64,000 nt of DNA, from contig CM049314.1 in the NCBI GenBank assembly GCA_026874595.1, forward strand, positions 14,996,729 through 15,060,728, given 5' to 3'. Made by a program: the position numbers and the translations under genes. The notes beneath the pieces are model-generated. The model did not search any database. It saw only the letters and a list, made by a program, of their open reading frames with translations, and was not told the origin of the DNA. This document shows, in pieces, positions 30,536-42,839 of this stretch; positions within the stretch are counted from its first letter, which is position 1; every line of letters starts with the position of its first letter. The stretch comes from Sipunculus nudus. Taxonomy: Eukaryota > Annelida > Sipuncula > Golfingiida > Sipunculidae.

Positions 30536-32017
30536 GGTAAGTAATTCAAAAGTAATTTTTTCTTTTCCTTCCCCTCAAATATGTTGTCTCGGGTTTTAAG
30601 ACTTTTCTTAATTTTTGTTATCATCGACATCATATATAAAATGATTAGGGTCAGATATTAAATTGTAATAATTGCAGGAATACAGTTCCTATGGACAGAG
30701 GTGGCTAAAGCCCAGAGATTAACAATCTTTGGGGGCCTCAGCTTCCTGCCAACAAGATTAACATTTGCATTCATTGATTTCGCTTTGTAACAATAAAATA
30801 ATGCATAAGTATGTTAAAACCAGTGATAAATGTGCCTAAAAAACTACAAAAAAAGACCCCTTAAAAATTTATTAAAATTTGAAAAGAAAAAACACCCCTT
30901 TATCTGTTAATCACTTTTGTCACTAAATTCGTTTCTGATGGGAAAGCCCAAATATTCAGTAATAGGTACCCATTTGAGTTTCTTGTAAGCAAGAAAATAT
31001 TGAATTGTGAGATTTCCTGACTATTTGTGTCTATCAGCATATATTACGAACCTGCTATTATGCCCGAGGTTCTAATCTTACTTTCGATTACATGATTTAT
31101 CTGTTTTATTGAGTCTGATAGAGATTAGATCATTACCAATCATAATTTTATCCACTATTTTATGTTCGTTAAAGAAAATCAATCGTAGATTTATTGTGGC
31201 ATAAGGATAAGCACCCTCCCGTTTTGAATAGAATAATTTGAAATAGCAAATAGCACAATACACGCTCAATAAAAGAAAATACCCTATAATATAGTTGAGT
31301 GCCACCACCACCATTTTTAATATATAGATTAGGATAAAACAAGATGATCTCCCCATACTTATCAATACGGGGGTCCCTATAGTTCCATAGTGTTAGTATA
31401 GTTTCGTAGATCACATACTTGAAAAAAGACCGAGAAATCACCATGTCATTTTCATAATTTTGATATATCGGTTGTTACTATATTGTTTTATGTTTTGTCT
31501 GTATGTATGTGTATATGTATTTGTAAGAGAAAAAAAAAGCCGTAGCTGACATGTGCATATTTGTGTATATTACACATGCAAGACAACCACCTGATAAAAG
31601 GGTCTAAACAGTAGTATAACACTGTCATCAATTTTTCATTGGAACCCGAGAGCATCGTTGTTTTATATTTTAAACAATGCTTATTTTCACTTGTTTTTAA
31701 ACTTTCTTTTTCTAGTTTTCTGGTAAACCCAAGCTTAAAGTGCGGAGATCTTGGTCTCTGGCAGTTAATCTTGCATGGTCATTGCCTCGAACTCTGACCT
31801 CGATCCTGGTCTCCCTCCTGCTGGCGACTTTACAATTGCGGACCCAGGGAGGTGGGAGTGGGGGGGGGGGGGGGGGGGGGGGGGGGGCTGGGAGTTGGTT
31901 CCGCACCTCCCCCCTTTCAGCCATAACAATATTGAAACCATTTTTCCTGCCTCGGCCGTTCCTTTTCTGGACCAGAAGACCTTTATTTCATAATCCTGGA
32001 TCCGTCCCTGCTATATC

Positions 32018-32308
32018 CAGGGGCGTTAATACGGGGGGGGGGGGGGTCCCTACTTTTAAGCAGGACAGTCAATGTAATCACCCCCCCCCCCCCGATATTC
32101 AGATAATAATAGTATTAGAAAAAATATATTTTAATATTAAGAATTATAGACTTTGGTTCCATTTTTCAGTTAAATATGAAATATTATATATCTAAATCTG
32201 GTTTAGCATTAACCTTTACTGGAAACATAATACTTAATTTTTTTAAACTTATATTTAATTGTAATATATATGGAATGTGTCACAGAGACACAGTGTTGTT
32301 TTTTTCAT

Positions 32309-32348
<40 letters not shown>

Positions 32349-32424
32349 TTATATATGTTTATAAAAACGTTGCCCCAATTTTGATTACCCTGCCCCGCCT
32401 ACGAGTTATCCCCCCGCACCTGAA
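32018..32424. mobile_element. caggggcg-ended element, copy 1
   Basis: It begins caggggcgttaatac + poly-G and ends near ccccccgcacctg. Internal blocks (atagactttggttccat, tctggtttagcattaa, ctggaaacataatac) are shared in order with 34882-35233. Confidence 0.65.
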
Positions 32425-34881
32425 ACCACCTGGCTAAAAACATTATAGTCCAGGTCTGGAAGAAAATAAAACATTAAATGTTTGATAACATTTGTTAAAA
32501 GTTTTGTTATATAATTTTACCGAATAGCGAAAAAATGCTATGATCATATGTTGTTACATGTTCCAGGTAAAATAAATGAGAACCTTTCTGTTTAACATGC
32601 ATAACGTCAGTTACTAAAATATGGAGGGTTCACATGATTATACCTTCATATAGGTTTACTTTAACTGGTAGCAGCAAGAAAACTTAAACAGGTCCCGACG
32701 AAGCTTGTGGTGAACCTTTCTTATGGGGGTCTTTGAAACAATAGGTATATTATTCGCTAGGTTTTCTGTTAATATGTCCTTGTGTTCTGTCTATATAGGA
32801 TTATCTTTATTATAATTATCATTACAATTTATATTGTGTTGGTGTCAGCTTTGTTGATCTTAATAATTATAAGATCATTATGATAAAGGGGGAAACTCAT
32901 ATTAATTCCTATGTTAAAAGGTTTACGGCTCTGTCAAGGTAGCAGTTTTTATAATTCAAATGTGAAGTGTGGTAGATATTTGTTGTACACGTTTTGTTTA
33001 TCTGAATCACATATGTAATATTTGTTATCAAGGTCATCACTTGGATTTATTTAATTTAAAATGTTAGAAAATATTTTAATTTTAAAATGGAGTGTTTAAA
33101 AATTTTTTACATGTTTCCGGGCCCCTCACCTTTCCTCTTTATAATACCCATTCAGTTTTTCATTATATAATTTTGTACTTCAGTCACATTATTCGCGTAG
33201 ACCAAACCTTAACCAAGAAGACAGAATAAGCCTAATTTTAATTTTAATAAAAAAAGTTAAGTTAAATTTTGAATCAACAACAATAGTCTTAACATTAACT
33301 ACAAAACCAATTGAACATGGAAGAATAGCAAAAATGTTTGCAGGAACATAATCAGCTGTTAAATACTTTGATTATCACGTGCCACCGAAGCCAAGGTAAG
33401 TGCAGGGGCGTCAGATCTTCGGTACAGCAGTAACAGTTTACCCCTAAATATATATATTCACACATGACATGTGCAGTATAAACTACATGATGTGATCCTT
33501 TGACAATCTTTTTTTATATTCAATATCCAACTGTCTACATATATCGGGACGCAACATGTTTCATCAAACAGATCGATCGAAGCAAGCGCCAACGTCTTGT
33601 TTACTTTGTATAAAGGCATTCATCATGTATGATAAAAACGTTTAAATGGACATAATCAGGAACAAAATAATATCTATTCTTTCACACTATCAGTTCAGGT
33701 TTGCTTTATACAAAGGTTTCTCAACAAAACCATACCAGCACACAGTTTCAGTTCCTCGCATGCGGCTGTTTAACATCTTGTTATGGCTCTGTGTGTTAGT
33801 TAACACAGTCCACGTGTCTCTGTTTACAATACCAAAGAAGGGTGACCGGAAGTCCGATTGTGAGATGCAACACGCGGTGTTTAAGACGACGGGACCATGA
33901 GTTACATTTTCTGGGCCAAGTCAATCAGGCACTGACTCAGGGCATCTCCTAACGGACACGTTGTGGCTCCGTTTGCAAACGGCCCCTCGCGCTGTGAATA
34001 TGGTGACTACTTTGATCGCGCCCGGTCCACTGTTTTTTGCACTTGTCTACAGGAAAAAGCAACCGGTTTTATTAAGATAATATTTTGTCAGGTACAGATT
34101 TATGTTAAAGGGGAAAAGCCATTTTTCGTGTAAACCCAATATGCTTATAGGTGATTAGGCTCCGTAATAATAAATAAGGCCAGGCATATTTTTGTCTGAT
34201 ATTTTACAATTGGCATGACATTATATACAGCATGCATATATAGGGACACGGGATTTATTAACAAAATGACCCCCCCCCCCCCCTCCAAATATCAGCTTAG
34301 TATCTTTGCTTGGCCACTTTGACATACCAGTAACCACCATTTCCCATCACTCCGGAGTTACCACATGTTCAAGCATTTTAATCGGCCTTAATAACTTCTG
34401 ACCCACCAAGGCCCATTGGACCGCCCTGATTAAAATCTATAGTGACTGAGTAATACAATTTAAGCAAAATGAGTCTACATCGTCAAGCCTGTTCTTGTGA
34501 TGTTGGAAACACCAGGGCCTTTGCCCTCATAGGTCCTTCCTATCACTTCTGAGTAAAGCTATATAAAGAACACGGAAGAAAACAAAACAAAGTTCCGCTT
34601 TAACAAATATTTAACTTGGCCCAAGACTACATGTCCGAGCCGGGCTCCGTAGAGCCCTCCTGGTGAAAAGCTGTATATATGTAGGTTAACAAAGAAGCCA
34701 AAACAGGTTTCCTCATTTTCAAGTATTTTCTGGTATCTATACATGGGAAACTCCTGACAGACTGGTCAGGGCCCTTTAGCTGCCCTTCAGAATACTCAGA
34801 ATAGATAGAAACTCTCTCTCTCTCTCTCTCCCCCCCCCCCCCCCCCCCCTTGAGGTCCCTCCAGTCACTCATTACATGCGC

Positions 34882-35233
34882 TCAGGGGCGTAAATATATT
34901 GGGGGGGGGGGGGGTAAATATCACCGCCACTTTTTGGCAGGGGTATGATGGTCAATGTAACCATCCCCCAACTAATCTGAGAATATTACTTATATAATGC
35001 AAATACAATATATTTATAAATAAAATGATAGACTTTGGCTCCATTTATGAGTTTACTATATGAAATATCATGTCTAAACCTGGTTTAAATTTAACTTATT
35101 ATTGGAAACATAATACCGTGTTTTCTATAAGCCTATACTAATTACGTATGTATGTCTGTATGAATGAATGTATAGTACATACGTATATATATGTGAGTCT
35201 GCGAGTCATCCCCCCCCCCCAATCCACCCCTGA
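34882..35233. mobile_element. caggggcg-ended element, copy 2
   Basis: It begins tcaggggcgtaaatatattg + poly-G and ends poly-C + aatccacccctga, so the ends are inverted copies including the homopolymer. Internal blocks (atagactttggctccat, ctggtttaaat, ttggaaacataatacc) match copy 1. A right-end fragment occurs at 57314-57353. Confidence 0.7.
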
Positions 35234-35469
35234 AGACAAATTGACGCCACTGTTTACGCTTAGCAAATCTCAAACTAAATTTCAACATTCTCGAGCATTC
35301 TGTGGTGGCCTATAGGACACACCTGATCTACCTAGGCCCCCTATGACTCTCTTAACTAAATTTATAAAAGCGAAAATATTGTTTGGGCAGTAACGGAAAT
35401 TCCTGATGGTCCCCCTTGGGTCCTTCGCCCCCGGTTCGATGTACCGGTGCGCCCCCCCCCCCCCCGGCG

Positions 35470-38310
35470 GCATACACACACAGTGACACATAAACACGCG
35501 CAAACTGACAAGTCAATTGTTAAGGTAACTTTGTTTAAGGGAAAATAGGGAGCCAAGTGCGGCCTCGTCCAATATTTCACATGTTTACTGTTATATTAAC
35601 TGTGATATGTGACATGGAAGCGTAGGCACTACTGTCAATGTTTTATTTACACCTTGTGACCGCTTCCGTTGTTTATAGAAATCAATTCCACGAGTCTTTT
35701 TATTACTATAGACTTTGTCATGGGTTACTATGTATTTATAATCGTTGTTTGGTAGGTTTGTTTGCATCTTTTCTCAATCAATTAAGAACAAATTTCGACA
35801 AAAATGTGTGGGGGTTAACATAACATTAGTGGAATAACATATAAAATCTGGTAGTAGCCAGTTTTTAATACTTTATTTTAAATAAATGCTTTGCCATTGT
35901 GAGATAAGGAAAATTTTTATTTTCCTGGTCCAGGTTCAGAGTCATTCACTGGTATTAGGGCCAGCATTGTACTAGCAGACAGGGCACAGCTAGTTGTCAT
36001 CCTACCACACAGCTGATGAGCTGTGGTATCATTTTGTGTGTAGTTACACCAAAGTTTTATAAGGACTTGGTAGAAGTATATATCTGTGGTCGCTGACTAT
36101 TTCTCGCTATATATATCAAAATAAATGAGCAATGTATTTTGGGAAAGTAGACCGATTTGTTTTGTCCAATTAGATTTATGGGATATCATATGGCTGTCAA
36201 TAAGAATGTTCACGAAAGTTAAAAACACTAGCTTTCTCATGCAGCTACTTAAGTATTACTTTTATTAGTGTTCTTATATTTACTATATTGTTTCTCGTGA
36301 CGCCATATTGGTGATACAAAGAAATGATGACTTCTAAATTACCTTTTTATTGATTTTAATCCTACTGCAATACTCAACGTACAATTTTGTTATTTTTTTT
36401 AATTCGAAGACCATCAGTTCTTTGCACTGAACATACTGTCAATAAGAATGTTCACGAAAGTTAAAAACACTAGCTTTCTCAGGCAGCTACTTAAGGATTA
36501 CTTTTATTAGTGTTCTTATATTTACTATATTGTTTCTCGTGACGCCATATTGGTGATACAAAGAAATGATGACTTCTAAATTACCTTTTTATTGATTTTA
36601 ATCCTACTGCAATACTCAACGTACAATTTTGTTATTTCTTTTAATTCGAAGACCATCAGTTCTTTGCACTGAACATACTGTCAATAAGAATGTTCACGAA
36701 AGTTAAAAACACTAGCTTTCTCAGGCAGCTACTTAAGGATTACTTTTTTTAGTGTTCTTATATTTACTATATTGTTTCTCGTGACGCCATATTGGTGATA
36801 CAAAGAAATGATGACTTCTAAATTACCTTTTTATTGATTTTAATCCTACTGCAATACTCAACGTACAATTTTGTTATTTTTTTTAATTCGAAGACCATCA
36901 GTTCTTTGCACTGAACATACTGTCAATAAGAATGTTCACAGAAGTTAAAAACACTAGCTTTCTCAGGCAGCTACTTAAGGATTACTTTTATTAGTGTTCT
37001 TATATTTACTATATTGTTTCTCGTGACGCCATATTGGTGATACAAAGAAATGATGACTTCTAAATTACCTTTTTATTGATTTTAATCCTACTGCAATACT
37101 CAACGTACAATTTTGTTATTTTTTTTAATTCGAAGACCATCAGTTCTTTGCACTGAACATACTGTCAATAAGAATGTTCACGAAAGTTAAAAACACTAGC
37201 TTTCTCAGGCAGCTACTTAAGGATTACTTTTATTAGTGTTCTTATATTTACTATATTGTTTCTCGTGACGCCATATTGGTGATACAAAGAAATGATGACT
37301 TCTGAATTACCTTTTTATTGATTTTAATCCTACTGCAATACTCAACGTACAATTTTGTTATTTTTTTTAATTCGAAGACCATCAGTTCTTTGCACTGAAC
37401 ATACTGTCAATAAGAATGTTCACGAAAGTTAAAAACACTAGCTTTCTCAGGCAGCTACTTAAGGATTACTTTTATTAGTGTTCTTATATTTACTATATTG
37501 TTTCTCGTGACGCAATATTGGTGATACAAAGAAATGATGACTTCTAAATTACCGTTTTATTGATTTTAATCCTACTGCAATACTCAACGTACAATTTTGT
37601 TATTTTTTTTAATTCGAAGACCATCAGTTCTTTGCACTGAACATACTGTCAATAAGAATGTTCACGAAAGTTAAAAACACTAGCTTTCTCAGGCAGCTAC
37701 TTAAGGATTACTTTTATTAGTGTTCTTATATTTACTATATTGTTTCTCGTGACGCCATATTGGTGATACAAAGAAATGATGACTTCTAAATTACCGTTTT
37801 ATTGATTTTAATCCTACTGCAATACTCAACGTACAATTTTGTTATTTTTTTTTATTTCGAAGACCATAAGTTCTTTGCACTGAACATACTGTTAATTTAT
37901 TTCTCCTCAATGCAAATTAGAATTTAAAATCAGGTTGAGTTTTATCAATGTTTTTAGGCCCATGTATATCCTTCATCTTCTCTGTTGCGTACATAAGAAA
38001 AACCAAGTTTAACCCAAGAATAGAGTTTCACCATTTATTTGATAAACAATCAAACAGAAATACATATTCTCGGCTACTAATGATAGGGTAGAGCAAAGGT
38101 TTCATAGGCATGGAATGCGGATAAAAATCGGTATTGACTAAATAAGTTGTGTGAGATTCCGTATGCCCAGTTCCGACATGCGAGATGCGCATCCAGCAAA
38201 ACATATTGCTACATGTGGCGGTTTTTGCAGATTCCGTAAGGTATCACGGAGTGACACAATATATGAATGAATATATATGCATGTTGACGTGCCGGTACAT
38301 ATACGGAATC
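35470..38310. repeat. Dispersed or segmentally duplicated unit D, arm 1, containing the 242-bp satellite
   Basis: Blocks along this interval reappear inverted and in the same order at 58640-57352: taactgtgatatg, actactgtcaatgttttatt, agcattgtac and cagca, gaatgttcac and gaaagttaaaaacac, ctcgtgacgccat, aatgcggataaaaatc, gacgtgccggta. The other copy has a single satellite-unit homologue. Confidence 0.75.
36195..37889. repeat. Seven-copy 242-bp satellite array
   Basis: The phrase tgtcaataagaatgttcac starts at 36195, 36437, 36679, 36921, 37163, 37405 and 37647, exactly 242 bases apart. Copies differ at only a few sites (for example atgcagctac versus aggcagctac in copy 1). There is no coding capacity. 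The unit lies within unit D. Confidence 0.97.
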
Positions 38311-40142
38311 TCTCAACACTTGCGCTTCACACAATTTATTCACGGAGTGAGCAATATTTCAAGCATCACTGGGCTCGTCCCCATGTCAACTGTCTTATTA
38401 ACTTTAGCACTTACTTAACTTGATTCCCTTAGATTGTCGGCTTATTCTACATTGTGCTATGGTCATCCCGAAAAAAAAGTTTTAAATAACTTTCAATTTC
38501 TTAACTGAACGCCGACGCATGCTCTTATTTACGACTTGAGTGGAAGCGGCCAATTGTATAAAGAATGACAATTTCAAATAGTGCGAAGGTTGGTCAGGGC
38601 CAGTGATAGTCGGGATATAGCTCGGTTTTTTGTGTCAAGCGCTTGTGACATGGATTTCTATATCTATTTGTTCTCGATTTAATTCAAGACAATATCAAAT
38701 CTATACATTCTAATGATACGGAATACCAATATACCCAGAATATAAATAATAAAATATTAATACATTTATTAAAACATACAAACTTTTGTGTATTTACAAA
38801 TGCCTGTGCCGGAAATGTTATTGACATGGCCATGGTGTATATTTATAAGATGTTTAGTTGATATGAAGATAATTACTTGTTTTCATACGTCAATACATGT
38901 CGATGAGACACAATCAGCTTTATAACAAATTGTTATTCCTGAACCATTAAAAGAAGTATCTTCAAACAGCATGAAACAGCATGTCGTAACTATTGACTGG
39001 GCACTACAACCTATGACTAAGAGGGTAGTTTTCAACAATCGAGTACCCATGATCAGTAAGTCACACATAAATATATAATATATATATATATATGTATATA
39101 TATGTATATATATATAATTGCATCTTCGTAAAACGTTCTCCTTTGCTATATTATTCCACAGAATTACAAGTCATATTAACACCTGAAATCTGGCAATACA
39201 TGTATTAATTTCCATATGAGGATATTAAATTCTGTATTTTTGCGTTATATTTTAAATTTAATTTTTTCTCAGAAATCAAACATGTATAGCTTGTGGAAGG
39301 ATTCACCTGATAACAAAATAACAAAAACAAAAGCAAAAATAAAGCATACCAAGACATCACTTGTAAAAGATTTACAATAGATAAATGAGAAAAAATCTTT
39401 CTCAATTCAAAGTTTGACATAAAAATGGCATAACAAATTTAGCATGTTGTGTAGACTATTTTATAAAATGTTACAATTTATTTCACTCACAAAATTATGT
39501 ACAGCAATCTCATCCTCAATGAAGTTATTGTGTATCTTTTATTGTTAGTTATTCTCACCCTGTATAGCTTTCCTAATATAAATATATTCACAGATAAATA
39601 CATTCCATAATAAACTTGGTCCCATAGTATAGAACAATCTGCTAAGATTGAATGAAAAAAGTATCACACAACCCCGGACGAACACCAAGTCATCGCCGAC
39701 AGGGGTCGCTCGTCTCAGGGGAAACTTTTTTTTATTAAAAATGTCAATTTATCAAATCCTTCGACGTGTTGCATTTGATCAAAGAGAATGTGTAATAAGC
39801 AAAATCTAAGCCTGCATATTCTTAATGTATTATATTAACCGAATATATCAAGTTAACATATATATAATGTATTAGTTTATCAGACACTACAAGATATACA
39901 ATACAAGTCTGTAATCTGTGTATAATTTACTTGTATTCCAATAATATGACCATTAATTTAGAAATGTTTGCTAAATATTTCAGGCTTCCACCAAAAAATA
40001 GCATATGTAACTGACAGTATATATACAGGGCTCCCAGAATCACACGCTGTGATTTGTATATCTTTTTGTGTGTCTGTGATGGTTAGTAAGCCAGCAAATA
40101 AGGCCAGTTAACCATAATATCATTAGGCTTTCGTGATCCGTG
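38311..40142. other. Interval without recognised gene
   Basis: AT-rich; contains the short (ta)n/(tatg)n tract near 39070-39115 and the unit D block at 39430-39735. The minus frame near 38883-39068 has several cysteines but no convincing splice sites. Confidence 0.45.
39430..39735. repeat. Unit D, second block of arm 1
   Basis: Inverted similarity to 57010-56690: shared blocks include tttataaaatgttaca, ctcacaaaattatgtac, gttattctcacc, gacgaacaccaagt and ctcaggggaaa. Its order relative to 35470-38310 mirrors that of the second arm. Confidence 0.65.
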
Positions 40143-40148
40143 TTTATT
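40143..40148 (-). terminator. Candidate polyadenylation signal of the kringle gene
   Basis: A minus-strand AATAAA lies about 80 bases after the stop codon of the C-terminal exon. Confidence 0.45.
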
Positions 40149-40226
40149 CCAAAATCGATTCGTGCCCAACAGACTGCACCCACCATTTGTCAGTGGATGT
40201 ATCCAAACAATTTCAGTGTCATCTTA

Positions 40227-40645
40227 TTAAATAAATCTGGCCCCGGCGATACTGATATCACAGACCTGTAAGCCCTTGTCCTTCTTCAGTGACAGAGCAT
40301 CTATAAACACAGACCTGATCGGAGCCGTAGTGCGAGAACACTGGAACAAGCATATGTTCTCTTGGCTGCCTTTTTGCTGTTTGCACCGTAATTTCATACC
40401 AGTGAAATTATTCTCACTTTCAGCGTCATCTGCAACATACACCATGACGTCATCACACGTACCTCCTCGAATCGTGCTGTTCACAGGGATGTCGCTTTGG
40501 GCTTCCCAGAGCTCTGCGATTAATGTCAGTCTCCATGGGAACTTGGACGGTACCTGGTAGCAGCTGGATGGATCACCGTCCACCAAACTGATTTTCTCGA
40601 GAGATGACAGATGCTCTTCCCCACGAAGCCTTAACGAGGCCAGTC
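40227..40645 (-). CDS. C-terminal six-cysteine domain exon
   Basis: 419 nt ending in TAA (40229-40227). Acceptor TTTTCAG|GACTGG, phase 1, compatible with the kringle donors. It reads GLASLRLRGEEHLSSLEKIS, LVDGDPSSCYQ, FPWRLTLIAELW and ends VCDISIAGARF(I). The 'L.DGD..SC' start and 'VC.I.I.G' end resemble fucolectin/discoidin-like galactose-binding folds common at the end of invertebrate secreted proteins. That resemblance is from memory and tentative. Two sequons are present (NSTI, NFTG). Confidence 0.75.
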
Positions 40646-41586
40646 CTGAAAACGCAATCATTAAAGATTTTAAAAAGTTGAACATTAATATTTTTATACA
40701 TGCAATTCCAGCTATAGTGAGTGTTATAATGCGTGAGTAAAATGTATTAATCAAAACAATGTTTAAATGTCAAATAAGGTCAGTTACTCCCCATTAAACA
40801 AGCAGAAATCATGTCAAAGGAAATTATGTCCATTAAAAAACCTAAATATTTTAATCGGAAGATGGCATGAAACTAATGAGCAAAATCACACTTTTAACTT
40901 GTCTCAATACTCTTAACTGTACAAAGGGAATAAAAAGAAGGGAATTGGTAAATCCTTTTCGCTGAATGGAAGATATAGTTTGTCTCATTTAGTTATTTTC
41001 AGAACACACACTCACATAGGTCGTGCCCAACCCTTACATAATAATACAGACATAAATACATAAATATATAAATATATGAAAAAGAACGCGTTTGCTTCGA
41101 TAGTGTAAGCTTACTGTTATTGATAACTGAGATAATTAGAGCTCTGCTCTTTTCATGGCCAGCAAGCTACAGCTCCTGGACTGGACTTTAATTCGTCCTA
41201 GTCTTAGTTAATTATTCCTGTAGTATATGTATATACATTTGGAGTTGTATTATCGGTGAATAACAAATCTTACAAACCCTGTTGTACCTAATACTTTGTA
41301 GATATAAATGGACAGGTAAATAATGAAGCTGTTACTTTAACATACATTGTCTAGATGTCCCTGGTATCTAGGCAGATACAATCGATGGGGAACGGTGAGG
41401 TTACACTGAAAACATAGGGCTGTCAAATCGACAACTTTAGGATTGTCAAATGGGTGTACCTAAAAAAACAACCCAGGTTGTCAAAATTTCAATTTGACAA
41501 CCCTCTAGGGTTGTAAAAAGGATTGTCAAATGTTTGCTGTGACAACCTATGGGTTGTCATGGACCTGTCAGATTCATCCGTATTCA

Positions 41587-41653
<67 letters not shown>

Positions 41654-42806
41654 AATATATGACAATAATAATAACAAAAGACATTTTTAAGTAGAACGTA
41701 TATTTATTAAAACCAAGTGGTCGTGTAATTTGTGATGTGTATTTTTCTGCAACAGTTTTACGACTGATTATTCCTTACAATGTGGACAGGGTTCTGTCTA
41801 AGTGTGTTTCAGTGTTCACATTAAGAGTTAATGTGTAGCTTTATTATATCGTCATCCACCTCGAATTCCTCTCTAACATGTAGTTTACCACTCCAAAGTT
41901 GGGTTCATGGCTACCCGCGTGACGAGCATATAGCTCTCTCTTCATTTTCTGCTTCTGCCCTGGTCCCTCCTTATACTCGGGGTTACAAATCTGTAACGAA
42001 AATGTTTTCTCCAGAGTCAGAGTGTCTGAAAATACAAAAGAAAATGTAAAATATCATGAAAAAAAAACACATTTTATGTGACAGAGTTGTGTGTAGGATT
42101 TTGTGTACATTGAATCACAGCTTAAATGACTGAATATGTCATCCTGATAATTTTTATTTTAGATGCTACATCGGAGGTGTACTTTATATAATATTCATAT
42201 TGGAGGGTTAGTTCCTGAGATTCAGGAGTCCTCCTCCCATTCATCTCCCAAAATGTGTGCTATCAATATTGAAAAATAAAAAACTTAAGCAAGCACAGTG
42301 TCATGTGAAATGTTATCTGAAAATGTTGATTATACATGTATTTATAAATGGGATTCATTGTTATAGAGTCACTTACCATAAGTTCATTTGCAAACAATCC
42401 ATCCACATGGCTCAACAGGGCCTGAGTTACGTCTGTGTCAAGCGTGGGGTAGCTGCAGGAGTAAAGGATGTATTGACAACTTGTATAATCATGTTCACAC
42501 ACAAACACACACACATATATATATATAATATTACAATTTGCTATACTGTTTTTAGGTATAGTAGAAAACCAAAGTCATTTATCAATCAGTGGCTTGAAGT
42601 AAATCCATGTGCTGGGCACATAATTGCAATTTTCGATAAACATAGGGCTACTGGAAACTTAAAGCAATAAGCAAGGGTGACAAAAATAATAGTACTATAT
42701 CAAACATTTACAACATATGAAATATTAGGTCTTCATTGAATTTACATTGTTTATTTTTTTATATACTTGTCATATCCTTAAGTGTCCTATATACATTATA
42801 TATATT

Positions 42807-42839
<33 letters not shown>

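Larger units (their letters stand above)
28285..35460. other. Gene-poor interval with microsatellites and poly-G tracts
   Basis: No gene recognised. It contains an inverted repeat (28930-29275), (gata)n, poly-G tracts at 29615 and 31859-31887 (about 28 G), an AT microsatellite (~32315-32347) and two copies of a caggggcg-ended element (32018-32424, 34882-35233). Confidence 0.5.

Noticed and set aside
30116-30633. Long minus-strand frames rich in YLSI and SIYL repeats
   Set aside because: They are translations of the GATA microsatellite.
31712-32195. Glycine- or proline-rich frames
   Set aside because: They run through the poly-G tract and have no splice or domain support.
33646-33900. 84-codon plus-strand frame with hydrophobic stretch (LFNILLWLCVLVNTVHVSLF)
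   Set aside because: It could mimic a signal peptide, but nothing downstream continues it and there is no splice support.
36195-37889. CRISPR-like regular spacing
   Set aside because: The 242-bp units are contiguous with no spacers, and the DNA is eukaryotic.
38883-39068. Cys-containing minus frame (CCFMLFEDTSF, CYKADCVSSTC)
   Set aside because: Looks slightly like a secreted exon, but there is no clear acceptor or donor and no family match.
40276-40560. 94-codon plus-strand frame
   Set aside because: It is the antisense of the C-terminal exon of the kringle gene.
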